DNA of 64,000 bases from Pratylenchus scribneri (GCA_030063045.1 JAQSEB010000008.1:372001-436000), one strand, 5' to 3'; numbered from the stretch's first letter, positions 11,964 to 25,760 are shown. Notes: generated by a model not told the origin, from the letters alone. Program-made: numbers and translations.

Positions 11964-14460
11964 ACATTATATATAATAGTTTAAAGTTAAAATTTATAAG
12001 ATATATGCAATACAGTATACTACCATTCCGGATAAGTTATTTTCTCGCAGATATCGACAAAAAATGCCACAGACACGGGAAATAATTACAATTACAAACC
12101 TTTAGAAAAACTTTTAATTACAATTGGAATGGAAAATCTCTTTTACAATTTTACACTCCTTCCGGAAACTAATGTCCCCCTCCCTAATTACGTTGCCATA
12201 AAATGTTTTGAATTTTCGACCTAATCGTGATGTGATGCTTTTCTTCAATGAATTATTAAATTAAAAAACTTACAATGGATTGGAAGAAGTTAAATCGAAT
12301 ATTTGTAATCTTGCCAAAATATTCATTGTGAAATTCGTTTTCGGCATTTCCAGGTGATTCTATAATTGGATAAGAATTCTGATCTTCTTTGATGGCAAAA
12401 TCACTTGAATTATTTTAATATAAATATCTATACAATTCATTATAAAATTTCTAATTAAAAATATCATAAAATAGAATCGGTCTCGATTTGAAAAAATCGA
12501 TGAAATTTAAAACCGAAATTGGAAAATTTTGCTCAAAATAGCCGAAAATAAGAAATCTAACCGAAAACCGATATTTTTTTTAAAAACCGTAAACCATTTT
12601 TTCAACGCTTTCGAAAAAGCGACTTTGTCCGACTCTATGTAATTATTGAACTATTTAAAATTGTTTGGCTTTTATTCCAGCACATCATTCAAATTTGCAT
12701 GTTTTTATATTCATTTTTGCCATTTCCATTTCCTCCTAACCAATTCCAATATTTTACTGAATTTTTATATTCCACCTTCCATTTCATATCCATATCATTC
12801 AATTCCCTAAAATTGGTTTCCAAGGAGCCAGTCAATTTTTTTTCGACCAATAAATTTCCTTTGGCAAAAACCCTTCTAGCGCCTTGCTCTCATAAATTGG
12901 CCAAAAGTTGATTAAAAACGTTGCCCGCGCTGCGCATTCCATTCAAAGGGAACATCGCGCAAAAATTGATCTCCTCTTATCAACCAAGTAGAGCTGTATA
13001 TTCATTTTTCAAAGATATTGGTAAAGCATTTGTCCCCCATGAAAATCAAACCAAATTAACGGCCCTTCCCCTGCTCAGTTCATTTTTTTCATAAACAAAT
13101 TTCAGCGCAAAATCCGCCAACAAATGGCCCAATTTCAGCTGCTGCTTTCTTTCCTTCATAATTCATATCCGTACGCCTGTCCAATTTTGGTCGGCCGGTT
13201 CAATTTTGTGTGCCTCCAACAATTTTCCATGGTTCCCAATTCCTCCCCTCCCCCATTGCGCACGCCAACCCACCATATTCCACCTTTCCACCACCATTTT
13301 CAATTCAATATTATAAAGAATAAGAAAGGGGAAACCGCCTGGGAGCTGGGAGTAATGGGAAATTTCACTGAAATGCTGTGGTGAAAATTGCGCGCCGCTT
13401 GCCAACCAACCCAATTAATAAAGACGAATGTCAGAACAGAATTATTGGCACAGGAAATTGGTGTCTTTTTGCGTGGGTAAACGTTGAAGGAAATGGAGGG
13501 TGTTGGCCGACAACTGAAGAAAAATTGGAGGTGAGGAAAGGCACACAAAATTGGCAACGGCAATGGCCAACCAATATTTGGTTGGGAGGCGAAAGGGAAC
13601 GCCGGCGGCGGCACACATTTTAAAACCATCGCGAGGAACCAAAATATGGCGGCTGAATAGCATTTTTGATGGCTTTTGGTCGGAGAAAATTGAATGCATG
13701 TTGCTTGTGCGCAATTTCACAAATTCCCATCATTTTACATCATTTTAAGCCAACATTTTTGTGAATAAAATATAGCATCCCTTTATCAATGGAAATGTAT
13801 TTTATACAATATTGTAATGCCATGATTTAAGGGTTAAATCTATTCTATTGGCTAAACTTGGTTACCGGTGGAATAGTTTTATTTAATACAACGCATCCTA
13901 ACTCTAGAGTAGGAGAGAGTAGGTTTCGGCTTGAGAAAATAGACGAAATTTCAAAGCAAAATTTTGAAATTTTGCTCAAAATAGTCTAAAATAGAAAAAA
14001 ATAAACCGAAAATCGATATTTTTTCGAAAGAGAAAACCGGGTTTTCAAACCGACATTTTCGAAAAACCGACATTATCCTACTCTACTAAACTGAAACCCA
14101 TATAAAGAAAAGGGACTTAACTTTTGCTTCAAACAAATTATACCCTAGCAGCAGGATACCTTTACTTGGTCCCTTTTAGAAACCCTACAGTAAATTTAAT
14201 AACTTTCCTTGTGAGCTATTACTTATTAGCTTTCTCCACATAACGGCCACGCTACTAACAGTCCCGCTCCGTAATATATTAGAATTTAAATAGATCAATG
14301 TCATTGAAACAATGCAAAATTTTCTCCACAGAACAGAAATTGCCATTCTCAACAATTTATTTATTATTATTTTATATTTACCAAATATTAATTATCATTT
14401 ATTATTTAATTATTCTCAAATAGATGAAATGATAATCAATAAACTATTTGCTTCAATTAA

Positions 14461-17400
14461 ATGAAATTTCGTTCCATTCTTTCGCGCATACGTCGAAATG
14501 GAGATGGCGGAACGGAAGGAGGAGGTGGTGGTGGAGGTCATCATGGCCGATTTGATCCGGACGAACGATGGTCGAATGTGTATCGGGAAAGGGAGAAAAA
14601 CAGCATCTACAAATGGGTTGGAGTGAGAACAGGTGCGAACCATTGGGGGCCCATATTTAGGGATGAAATAATTCGGTTTATTGTGAAAAAAAATGCGAAA
14701 ATTAATAGTCAAAATTCTAAGATTTTTGAAGTAGATTTATAAAAGTATTAGCATCAAAAATCGGGCATGGAATTCATTAAACCTATTCTGATCCAGACTT
14801 AAAAACAGAGATTTTATTAAATAAATATTCGAAAATATAATTTTATGTAGCGGGAATAAAATCATAAGCCATTAGTTAAATATTAAATTTTATTATTTTT
14901 CTATCATCATAGTATTAAATTTAATAAATGGATTAGGATCAAAAATTGGCCATAATCAATTTATTTTAGATTCAGAAGATACCAAGAAATCGATATTCAA
15001 AACTAGTGGTTAAATATTCTATTAAATTTTAATGATAATATTAAATATAACGATAACTATCCTTCTATTTTCCACATATTCTCCTTGTTTTACAGGTGGC
15101 GAATTGATTACCGTTTACGAGAAGGAAGGCGAAGAGGGCGTTTTGAACTTTGCCCATGAGAAAATTGAGTCAATGCTCTACAACGAAGGTCAATCTCCCC
15201 AATTGATCAAATTTGCTGACTATGTTCGATGGAAAAAGTCGGTGAATATTGAATTCGGCATATCCGATGAGGAGGAGGATTTCAACGAAGCGAAGAGCAG
15301 ATTTCGAGAACATGAGGCCCAATGGAGGCTGAATAAACGAGGCGTAGAGGGCGAATCGTTGATTCATTTGCTGTTGAACAGAGAGGAACCGGTGTGCCAG
15401 GAGATTGCTCGCATCATCATCAACAAATATCCGGGATTGGCAAAGGACATCTACTTGGGCGAGGAAATGTTCGGTGAGTGTGGGAACTGGGAAGTGGGAT
15501 ATGGTGGAAGTGAAGGAGAAAAGGGAATTATGGTATAGGATATAGGTATAGATTATAGTAGAACATAGTATAATGACATAAAATGGATTCCAATTTTCCA
15601 ATCAATTAGATATGGTGTAGTTAATAGTAGAAATTAGTTAATTCCAGAATTAGATAGGCGCCTAGTTTGCTAATTTTCGTTTAGCTAAAAAATCAAAAAT
15701 ACTACTTTGGAGAAAGTTCGGGCGAATTAGGCAAAAACACACATGATCAGAATCGGGCAAATTAGGCAAAAACACACAAAATCAGAATCGGGCAAATTAG
15801 GCAAAAACACACAAAATCAGAATCGGGCAAATTAGGTAAAAAAACACAAAAAAATCAGAATCGAGCAAATTAGGCAAAAACACACAAAATCAGAATCGGG
15901 CAAATTAGGCAAAACACAAAAAATCAGAATCGGGCAAATTAGGCAAAAACACAAAAAATCAGAATCGGGCAAATTAGGCAAAAACACAAAAAATCAGAAT
16001 CGGGCAAATTAGGCAAAAACACAAAAAATCAGAATCGGGCAAATTAGGCAAAAACACAAAAAATCAGAATCGGGCAAATTAGGCAAAAACACAAAAAATC
16101 AGAATCGGGCAAATTAGGCAAAAACACAAAAAATCAGAATCGGGCAAATTAGGCAAAAACACAAAAAATCAGAATCGGGCAAATTAGGCAAAAACACAAA
16201 AAATCAGAATCGGGCAAATTAGGCAAAAACACAAAAAATCAGAATCGGGCAAATTAGGCAAAAACACACAAAATCAGAATCGGGCAAATTAGGCAAAACA
16301 CAAAAAATCAGAATTAGGCAAAAAACAAACATCAGAATGGAACAAAACACAAAATCAGAATTTGGTGAAAACAACACGAAAGTCAGAATTTGGTGAAAAC
16401 AACACGAAAGTCAGAATTTGGTGAAAACAACAAACATTCGTTAAAAAGAAAAGCCTAAAGTGTATTATCTGCATTCAATTACCTTAAAATTATTCAAAAT
16501 TACTCAAAAACAGGTCAAAGTTGCCTTCACCTTGCCATCGTCCATGATGACTATGACACCGTTCAATTACTGCTGGAGAATGGAGCATCGGTGAATTCAC
16601 GGGCAACCGGCGACTTTTTTATGCCCGAAGATTGGGAGGAAAAAGACATCAAAACAATGGACTACCAAGGATATGCCTATTATGGGGAATATCCGCTGGC
16701 ATTTGCGGCCTCATTCGAGAATAAGGACATCTATGATTTGTTGATCCAGTATGGGGCCAATCCGGACATGCAGGACATGTTTGGCAACACTGTGGTAAAT
16801 TGATTTATTTTTTTATTTATTAATTTGGGTCAAATATTATAAGGATTTAATAAAAAAGAATTAATATGTCGAAAAATTTTCGCGTCGGAAATTAATCATT
16901 TTCATTGTGCGAGTCATATAAATTGGCTAATCAGATTCTTAAAGATTTCTATTTCTTAACCTACCGAACATTAAACCTAAACTTATTCCTAATAAGATTA
17001 AAATCTAATTTAACCCCAATACTTTGTCATGGCCAAGTTATATGGCCACAAAAAAGATCATTTTTTAAAATGAAAAGTTTTAGGCAAATTAATATGTTTT
17101 CTTTATATATTTTTTTTGACTTTTTTTTGACAAAATTTGTTAATATGGTACATAACATTGGAAAAATGAGCATTGGAATTTCAATCAATTTCTCTACAAA
17201 TATATAATATTTATTCATTTTTGTAAAAATACGGTGAGAGAGCCCTTTTATTCTGAATAATTAGCCCTGATGAAACTTATAATAAATATTCAGAATAACA
17301 TATTTTCTCTATTAATGACCTCAGTATTATTAATTATCAGTGACCCTATAGAGAGTAGTTTCTAATAGAAGGAGGGTTACTAATAAAGAAAATACGATTT

Positions 17401-20400
17401 TTTTTTATTAAAATTGTCACTCAGTCAGTTTATCTCCAAATATTAGTTCAGAGTTTAATATATTTTTATGGTGGAATTAATAATAATTATTTATATTTAT
17501 TATTCCCTTTCAGTTGCATATGTGCGTAATAAACAATAAAAATGTGAGTTTCAAAATTAAAAATTCTCACAATTACATTCATACATACTTATTTTTATAG
17601 GCAATGTACAGTTATGCAGTTCGGCATTGGCACAAACCGGCCCACACAAACATTGTAAACCATGCGGGCTATACCCCATTGACGCTGGCTACCAAACTGG
17701 GAAGACGTCAAATTTTCGATGAAATGCTTGAATTAATGAAGGTGCACATTTTAGTGTCATTTTTTTTAAAATTACATTATTTTTTAGGTGGAATTCTGGC
17801 GCTTCTCGGACATGACATGCAGTGCCTATCCCCTGGATACGCTGGATACAATCCGGCCAGACGGGTCCACAAGTGAGTTGGATAGGGGAATTTCGAGTAC
17901 AATACCTTAACTTTATCAATCATTTGATTTCGAATTCTGGTTTAAAAATTCAGAGAATTATAGAGTATAGACATAAAATGGTACCGAATCGCCGATTATC
18001 ATAGCTATAAAATGGGTACTCCCCTGGCGCCGTTGATAATAACTCATCAAAGACTGAACCTGATTTGATGATTTTTGTATCAAATTAAAGAGAAGACTGT
18101 TGGCTTTCTGATAATTTTAATTTTATTTAAATTGATTCAAAATTATTGAAGTTATTTCCAAAAAAAGTGGAAATTTCCATAATCTGTAGTAGGAGGCATT
18201 TTAAATAGTTTTTTTTGTGCATAACTTCATCATTTCTTCACCAATTTAAAAAAATTAATATTATTGGATAGCTAAAAGTCAGCTCTTTAATTTGATAATA
18301 AAAAAATTGGCTAAGTCCTTGATGAGTTATCATAAATGGCGAAAAGTTGGGGTGTACCCCAAGAAAATAAATAGTAAAAAATGATGAAAATATAATTTTA
18401 TAAGGACATATTCTCTGAAAGACTGAACAAAAAATTGTCCCCATTTGTAGATTATGATTCTGCCTTGATGACCGTAATCAACGGAAGTACACCCGACCAT
18501 TTGGAAATGATCAGCAGTGAAGTTATTCAACGATTATTGATGGATAAATGGAAGGAATTTGCCAAGGTAATCTCATAAAATAATGCCTTCTATAATAATA
18601 GCTGATCATTTTCAGCGAAAACTCGTTGAGCGTTTTGTCCTGTTGCTTTTTCATTTGGTTTGCCTTAGTGTTGCCAGTTATTTGCATCCACCTGATTTGG
18701 ACCAACTTTATATGCGCAATCCACAATATTACGATTATGTAATTTAAAAAAAAACGGGGGAATATTTTTAGAATTTTAGGGAACATTATAATATTATAAA
18801 TTGACTTAATTTATGCATTTAGTCTTTAGATCTAAATTTTCATTATATTTTTGTGATATCCAAATTTTGATCATGTATGAGGAATTTTTACCTAGCGCCA
18901 GGGTTAGGATAATACTAAATTACCTTTCAAATTTCTTAAATCATTTCTTTAATAATTCCAAAACTTTAACTTTGAGGAATGACTAAATGAATTTAAAAAT
19001 CTTTTATTGCATTTTCTGAGTTCCCTAAAGCTCTAAAAATCCGCTATAATTCGTTCAAAAATGTCTATAAATTAAGGAGTTAGACGCCAAATTTTTCAAA
19101 TTTTTTAGAGTTGAAAAATAATTTTTCTTAAGATACTAAAAAAAGTTTTCAGATATATGAAATTGTTGATTCAAAAAGTTAATTTGGTTGTATGTTTAGC
19201 TTTATTGGATTATATTAAGATAAGAACATCTCAAATTCCTGTGGAGGAAAATATTTATGGGAAATATTTAAAATGCTGAATAAATTATTGAAAATGCTGA
19301 ATAAAATTTTAAAAGGTTTTATCGTTTTAGTGGTTATCCTAGACCCCTAAACCCTAAAACCTTTCGATAGATCTCGTCAAGACGCGTCGATTGGTATATA
19401 ATTTGTCATGGTTTGATCAAAAATTAAGGGTATTAAATCGTTTAAAGCATTTGTCAATTTTGGTTCATAACCAAGTAAAAAATTGATCAAACTATGACAA
19501 AATATATATCAATCGAAGCATCTTGATGAGATCTGAATAGATACAAGGTTTAGGGGTTTAGGACAAACCACTAAACCGATAAAACCTTTTAAAACTTTAT
19601 TCGGCATTTTCGAAAATTTATTCGGCAAATTAAATAGTATCCAAATATTTTTTTGCCAAATTCCTCTCACTCAAATAAAATTAACCAAAAGAAATGGAAA
19701 ATTTTTTATTTTTAAAATTTTGATATCTTCCATAGATACGTGTTGTCTTCGAATTGCTCTTGATTGGCATTTGCTGTTGGTTCGTTTTCGTCCAACAAAT
19801 CAGCGAACTTCGAACCCAAGGCCTCTATGATTATTTGCGAAATTTGGTCAGCAATTCACTCACATCAATTCCTTCAATAATTGACATATTTTACAGAAGA
19901 ATGCCCCCTCCAAAATTGTCTATTTATGTGCCAATTTGTGCCTTTTAGCTTGCATTCCGGCCAGATTCATTGGTTTCTATATGATCGAGGAAGCCTATAT
20001 GTTCGAAGAGGCAATGTTGGCCTTTGCCATCCCTGGATCTTGGATTTTCGTACTATTTTTTGCGAGAAGTTTATATATGACTGGGCCATTTGTCCAAATG
20101 ATTTACAGCATGATTGGCGGAGATATGGTTCGATTCCCATCACTAGGACCCGGATTTATATTCATTTCAATATTTCGGCATATTTTGACTATATTTTTTG
20201 GCTATTTTTGTCAATATTTTGAAGATTTTTGGAGAATTTTAGTAAATTAATTAAAATTTGGATTTTTTTTTGAAAAATTTTAAAATGAAAAAAATTAATT
20301 TTGGCAGCATTTTTTTATGAAAAATTAATTTTTGCAATTTTTAAAAAATTTATTGACATCTTTTAAAAATACATTTTTTGGAAATAAATTTTAAAATTTT

Positions 20401-23400
20401 CTGAATAAAAAAAATCGAAAAATGAATAATTTATGAATGACGCGAATAATTAAAAATTTTTTGTTTAGAAATTTTTAAAAATTTATTTTTTAAAAAAGTT
20501 TTTTTTTAAAATTTTTGAATAAATATAGCTATTTTAAAATTTTTTAAAATTTTTTGAAAAATAAATAATTAAAAATTTTTTTTTAGAAATTTTAAAATAT
20601 AAAAAAATTTTTAGAAATTTTTGTAAAATATAAATTTTTAAATTTTTAAAGAAATTTTTAAAAAATAAAATTTGCTAAAGAATTTTTTCAAAAATCAGTT
20701 TTTTAAAATTATTTTAGAATTTTTGGAAAAATAAAAATTTTATACAATATTTCACCAATAATTTGATCAATATTTCAGGTTTTATCGACAATATAAATCC
20801 GGACCCTATCATCATATTTTTGACAATTAATTTCCCATTTTTTTGTAGATTCGTTTCGCCATTATTTCTTCCATTTTTCTCATCTCTTTTTCGCAAGTTT
20901 TCTTCTTTCTTGGCAAAGATATGCGGGCAAAACAACTACTGAACCGGGATGATGACAATTTTTGCGATGTTGACCATAAAATATTGAATTACAATACAAT
21001 TCCGGAAACATTCATGACCCTGTTCCGGATTTGCATGAATGGCATGGATGTGAGTGTTTTTTTTGGGGTACTTACATATTATTTGGGGGCAGATTGTTTG
21101 TGAATGGAAGGTCCCCTTTACAGATAATTAGGGTTAGGGATATGTGGAGATATAACCTATCCCTTAAAGACCCTAGCCGTATACCGGATGACCTATGGCC
21201 CCATGGGTGTCACTTTAACCTTTTTTCAGTTCATTTAAAAAATCTGCCTCTAGATAATACGTAAGTATCATTTTTTTTTACTTATTTTTTGGGATAATTA
21301 ACTCCGCAAGAATGGTCGATTCTTTACATTATATTTGGCCAAATAAATTAAGACCAAAAAATCTATAAATTTAGTATTTTTAATGAGATTAAAAAATTTT
21401 TTTGACTTTATTTGACAGTTTTAGATTAATATCCCATTCAGAGTAATTTTTTGTTAATTTAATGAAATTTTTAGAATATATTTTTTAAACTTTATTTGTA
21501 GTGAATATTAGAAATAAGATTCGCATTATTAGACAATTTCCTATGCATTGAATTTGAGAGAATTTGGTTAATTTAATCTCCCCGAATTTTACAGTATGAA
21601 GAATTTGGATGCAGCAACTATGAAGCATTGACCAAATCATTGTTTGTCCTTTTCATGTTCATCATGGTATACAAAAATCAAAATGATTTCATATTAATTC
21701 CACATTTTATAGCCAATAATGATGATCAACATTTTGATTGCAATGATGGGCAATACATACACAATCATCATTGATAAAGCCGAGAAAGCATGGCGTCAAC
21801 AAGTGAGTGTCGAAAATATTTTTGGAAAACGTGGATAAATTTATGCAAATTTTTACCACTTTTTTCACCTTAGAATTTTTAAAAATGAGCTTCTAATATA
21901 GCAAATACGGTAATATATTTACAGTATGCCCAAATTGTGATGGTTTTGGAACGAAGTATGGACAAAAGAAAGCTGGCCGCCTGCCAGTTGGAATATTCAA
22001 TTCGAATGAATGATCCGGGCCGTGAAACGCGTGGATTGATGGTCATAAAGCAGACAACAAAAACGAGGGCAAATCAACGGAAACAAGCAATCACAAATTG
22101 GAAGGTTGGTCAAATGGATACAAACCGACGTGTCTTATTAAGATCTATCGTTTCGGGATGGGGTTTGGGGGACTAAAGGATAGACCATTAAAACGTTAAA
22201 ATCTTTCCACCAATTTCAATGTTTTTTTTTCGCCAAATTAAATACCATCCAAAGGGATGGAATTAATCAAAGTTTTTATAACATTTCAGTCAATGGGCCG
22301 AAAAGTGATCACAATGGCCAAAGAGCTGGGCACTGAATCGACCCGCTATTTGTTGCATAGTCATGATCGACTGGTCACCGATGAAACTGTGGGCGGTGCC
22401 AATTCTAGCAAATCCTCTTATGGAATGCGGCCAACATCGACGGCCGGGAACAGTTCACCGGGAACACAAAGGGGGACGAGAACGGCGGATGGGAAAAACG
22501 GATTGGGAATTGGAAATGGAATGGTGGCAGCGGCAGAGGAATTTGGTGGTAGCGGCGGAAGTGGAGTTGGCGCTGGAAGGCAAAGCACAAATGTGAGCAG
22601 AAATATTGAAAATTATTGGTATATGTATGCGTATGCATTTCTATATAAATGCAAATATATTTAATTATGAAAAAATACTAAAATGAATTAATTAATAAAA
22701 AAAAAGAAATGAATAATTGCCAAGAAAATTATTTTGTAAAACATTTTCCGGAAAGAAATAAAACTTGGCGAACATTTTCCGGAAAGAATTAAAACTTGGC
22801 GAACATTTTCCGGAAAGAATTAAAACTTGGCGAACATTTTCCGGAAAGAAATAAAACTTGGCGAACATTTTCCGGAAAGAATTAAAACTTGGCGAACATT
22901 TTCCGGAAAGAAATATTAAAACTTGGCGAACATTTTCCGGAAAGAAATTAATAAAACTTGGCGAACATTTTCCGGAAAGAAATAAAACTTGGCGAACATT
23001 TTCCGGAAAGAAATATTAAAACTTGGCGAACATTTTCCGGAAAGAAATTAATAAAACTTGGCGAACATTTTCCCGAAAAAAAATAAAACTTGGCGAACAT
23101 TTTACGGAAAGAAAAATAAAACTTGGCGAACATTTTCCGGAAAGAAATAAATAAAACTTGGCGAACATTTTCCGGAAAGAATTAAATAAAACTTGGCGAA
23201 CATTTTCCGGAAAAAAATAAATAAAACTTGGCGAACATTTTCCGGAAAGTGGCGAACATTTTCCGGAAAGAAATAAATAAAACTTGGCGAACATTTTCCG
23301 GAAAGAAATAAATAAAACTTGGCGAACATTTTCCGGAAAGAATTAAATAAAACTTGGCGAACATTTTCCGGAAAGAAATAAATAAAACTTGGCGAACATT

Positions 23401-25100
23401 TTCCGGAAAGTGGCGAACATTTTCCGGAAAGAAATAAATAAAACTTGGCGAACATTTTCCGGAAAGAAATAAATAAAACTTGGCGAACATTTTCCGGAAA
23501 GTGGCGAACATTTTCCGGAAAGAAATAAATAAAACTTGGCGAACATTTTTCGGAAAGAAATAAATAAAACTTGGCGAACATTTTCCGGAAAGATTTAAAA
23601 CTTGGCGAACATTTTCAAGCAAGAATTAAAACTTGGCGAACATTTTCCGCAGCATAAAGATATTTCGCTATCTAGACAGTCATAAAATTTGCCAATTTTT
23701 AAATTTTTTCCTTTAGCGACGTTCTTCCATCACAAATTTCCAATTTCAACGGTTGAGTTTTGGCGATCGCCAAATGATGATGGACACAACAGCAATGCGC
23801 AATGTGGTCACACAGGCGGCAGTGAACAATGCAAAATTGAGACAAATGAATTCACACAAACAGGTAGGCGCAATTCTAATGAGAAATTTTGCTTTTTATT
23901 GGTTGAATTTTAAAAGTAAAATTTAAAAAAACTGAATTATTAATTTTAGGTCCATTTGGCTGGACTTGACCATCGCAAATTGGCCAATGGGAATATTTTA
24001 CCGGGTGTTGTGGACGCTGCTCGTCGCCTTCTTGCCTCTGCCAAAAATGCCTCCGATCGGGTTTCGCCCATGGCCAATGCCAACCAAAATGACTCATCCG
24101 ATGCCCAGCATCCACAACAAGCACAAAACGCATCCCAAATTCCCCATGTTCATTTGACACAAAGACAATTGCATGCCCCTGTGGGCAGCAGGGTGAGGGG
24201 TGTTGAAATGCTTCCATCCGTCGATGTGCCAAATATTCCGGCAACCGAAATCACGTTGCCAGTCTCAATGCCAGCACAAAGGGTAAATAAATTAAGGGAT
24301 GTGGGACAATCATTTTGATGATTTATTTATATTTTACCTTATAGAAATACCGTATTATCACTTTTAGAACCCCTTGGGGTATTATTTTTCATTCACTTAA
24401 AAATTGGAAAAATTAGGGGGTCTTAACTCTTTAATTTGTAGAAATTTTAGAACAAAATATATCGGATTTTTAAGAATTTTAGGAAACTAAGAAAATGAAA
24501 TTTTTTTAATGTTTACTCTGCGGTAAACTTATAGAGTTCTTCAAAGACGAATTTGGGGAATTAAGAAAGGTTATACAGTAATAATTATATAATAATAGAC
24601 ACTCCAAAAGATTGATTACAAATCAAAGTACATTTGGACTAATGCAAAATATTCAAAACAAAATTCAATTTAATTATCAAAATATTTATTTTAAACATTT
24701 CCCACAGGTCCCGCATCCCTCTTCCTTCAATGTTCACCAGCAAAAAAGCTATTCCGTCGTTCAAATCGGCGATTTACCCGAGGATGACAATCAAAATGCC
24801 ATCCGTCGTGGATCCAACGTTGCTGAAATTCTTCAAAGCCGAAGTCAATTACCCCAACGAATTCGACCCGATTTATTCCGAAAAAAGGACAGTCCCCAAC
24901 AACCGGAATCGGGGGCCAAAACTACTCAGCGAAGTCCTCGGATGGAGCGTCAAAAAATGGCCAAAAGCAAGTCGATGTCAACATCGACGACGGTGACTTC
25001 ATCTGCCACCTCCATCAATTCATCTTCCTCTACAAAATTCAATGATGATGGCAAATTGGCCAGTCCATCCACAACCGGGTCCACCACAAGAATTTCATGA
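14461..25100 (+). CDS. osm-9: TRPV cation channel, OSM-9-like (18 exons, 1128 aa)
   Basis: Predicted sensory TRPV channel subunit of the plasma or ciliary membrane. Exons: 14461-14632, 15096-15473, 16514-16794, 17514-17543, 17601-17741, 17788-17872, 18451-18566, 18616-18738, 19736-19846, 19897-20127, 20849-21049, 21595-21666, 21713-21802, 21925-22104, 22290-22592, 23717-23863, 23950-24282, 24708-25100. All junctions are GT-AG and keep frame. Residues 1-30 include a poly-Gly run. Ankyrin-type repeats lie at about 95-400 (for example the motif GQSCLHLAI and [11 protein letters not shown]). Six membrane segments follow at about 402-677. S4 contains GSWIFVLFF, the pore ends in NGMD (620-623), and S6 carries [17 protein letters not shown]. 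The tail (678-1128) is Gly/Ser/Gln-rich and longer than I recall for C. elegans OSM-9 (about 937 aa). The ATG at 14461 is the first in frame with a good donor. OSM-9 rather than OCR is chosen from the S5-pore-S6 wording; this rests on memory, not alignment. Confidence 0.92.
15716..16437. repeat. Minisatellite, 35-bp unit, in TRPV intron 2
   Basis: About 17 near-identical copies of a 35-bp unit containing ATCGGGCAAATTAGGC and an A-rich spacer with ACAC, followed by three copies of a 28-bp unit built on GAATTTGGTGAAAACAACAC. Several consecutive units look identical, which suggests recent expansion. The array fills most of the intron between exons 2 and 3. Confidence 0.95.
18005..18360. mobile_element. 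Fold-back MITE-like repeat, family E, in TRPV intron 6
   Basis: The ends form an imperfect inverted repeat. The left arm reads GGCGCCGTTGATAATAACTC and the right arm is the complement of ATGAGTTATCATAAATGGCG. Related copies lie at 42485-42830, 43545-44090 and 52055-52440. It has no coding capacity. Confidence 0.75.
18950..19135 (-). mobile_element. MITE-like repeat, family C (partial, inverted copy)
   Basis: Matches, in inverted orientation, the motif TTGGGAAATT...ACTCCTTAATTTGTGGACAT found at 26928-27145 and 35450-35705. It lies in TRPV intron 8. Confidence 0.6.
19268..19640. mobile_element. Fold-back repeat, family D, in TRPV intron 8
   Basis: Inverted arms carry TTTTATCGTTTTAGTGGTT, CCCCTAAACC and GACGCGTCGATTGGTATATA. 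The right arm is the near-complement. Full or partial relatives are at 22110-22255, 33095-33420, 37975-38080, 50690-50950 and 54305-54615, so this is a multicopy family. Confidence 0.75.
20228..20760. repeat. Low-complexity AT-rich intron sequence
   Basis: Degenerate runs of AAATTTTT and TTTTTGAAAAA fill most of TRPV intron 10. I see no coding or structured element here. Confidence 0.7.
21060..21265. mobile_element. MITE-like element, family F, in TRPV intron 11
   Basis: Terminal inverted repeats: the left end contains ACTTACATATTATTTGGGGG, and the right end is the complement of ACTTACGTATTATCTAGAGG. A second copy with the same terminal motif and CCCATGGG-like centre sits at 5751-5930. Confidence 0.7.
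22738..23655. repeat. Minisatellite with TTTCCGGAAAG core, TRPV intron 15
   Basis: Roughly 28 copies of a unit of about 23-35 bp built from ACTTGGCGAACATTTTCCGG followed by AAAGAA and a variable AT-rich spacer. Some units lack the spacer, giving back-to-back cores. The palindrome TTTCCGGAAA recurs in nearly every unit. Long minus-strand ORFs here are an artefact of the repeat. Confidence 0.95.
24340..24595. mobile_element. MITE-like repeat, family C, in TRPV intron 17
   Basis: Diverged copy with ACCCCTTGGGGTATTATTTT, TCTTTAATTTGTAGAAATTT and GGGGAATTAAGAAAGGTTAT, lying between exons 17 and 18. Confidence 0.6.
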
Positions 25101-25239
25101 CGATCAATTTGATTTTTATTACATTTTTTATAATTGATTTTTTTTTCATTTTTTATAGTGTAAAATTAAAATTATTGATTTGATTTTAAAATTCGAATGT
25201 TATTTCTTATTTTCCAGTAAATATTTTTGATTGAACTCG

Positions 25240-25760
25240 GTTAAAACTAGGGTTGCGCCCCCGCACCCGCGGGGGCCACCCCCGACGGGGATCCCCGCAC
25301 TTTTTGGGTTTCACCCCCGACCCTACCCCCGCATATGCCACCCCCGCGCCCCCGCATCCCCGCAAGAGCCACCCCCGCGCCCCCGCACCCCCGCGGGGGT
25401 GAACATGCACCCCATATTATTGAATTTTTCAAGGAAAATGGGGTTCGATAGGGAAATTTTGAGCAAATTTTTGTAGGATATTAAAATTTTTTATTAAAAT
25501 TTTTCTCTGCGAGGCTATTTTTAGGTAAAATTTTTCGCTGCGCGGCCATTTTTGGATGAAATTTTTCTTCAAAAAATTTTTTATTTGAAAAATGTAGCTT
25601 TTTAAAAAATTTACGTTACCCCCGCCCCCGCGGGGATCCCCGCGGGGGCCCCCGCAAGGGGTCACCCCCGAACCCGTCCCCGCAATTGCCAACCCCGCAA
25701 ACCCCGACCCCCGCCCAACCCGCCCCCGCACTGCGGGGGCGCAACCCTAGTTAAAACAGA
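25240..25760. mobile_element. GC-rich fold-back element with perfect inverted ends
   Basis: The ends are AACTAGGGTTGCGCCCCCGC and its exact complement at about 25730-25750. Both arms are dense in CCCCGCGGGGG and CACCCCCG motifs around an AT-rich centre. Its composition contrasts sharply with the flanks. It lies 3' of the TRPV gene and has no ORF with coding character. Confidence 0.85.

Larger units (their letters stand above)
4771..14460. other. Long gene-free region upstream of the TRPV gene
   Basis: No recognisable coding gene. It holds the tandem duplication at 5123-6206, the fold-back at 6580-6910, a small MITE-like element at 8799-8895, the fold-back at 9676-10310, family A at 11552-11963 and family B repeats at 12470-12640 and 13915-14085. 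Poly-G runs lie at about 5578-5594 and 8056-8068. The last 1-2 kb probably includes the TRPV promoter, but no motif can be named. Confidence 0.5.

Noticed and set aside
22948..23622. Long overlapping minus-strand ORFs with repeating KMFAKFY and NVRQVL motifs
   Set aside because: They are the minisatellite read in several frames at once; unit lengths vary and all frames stay open because the unit lacks stops, not because of selection.
22738..23655. CRISPR-like regular repeats
   Set aside because: Host is a eukaryote, the intervening spacers are short variants of the same AT-rich sequence rather than unique, and no cas genes are present.
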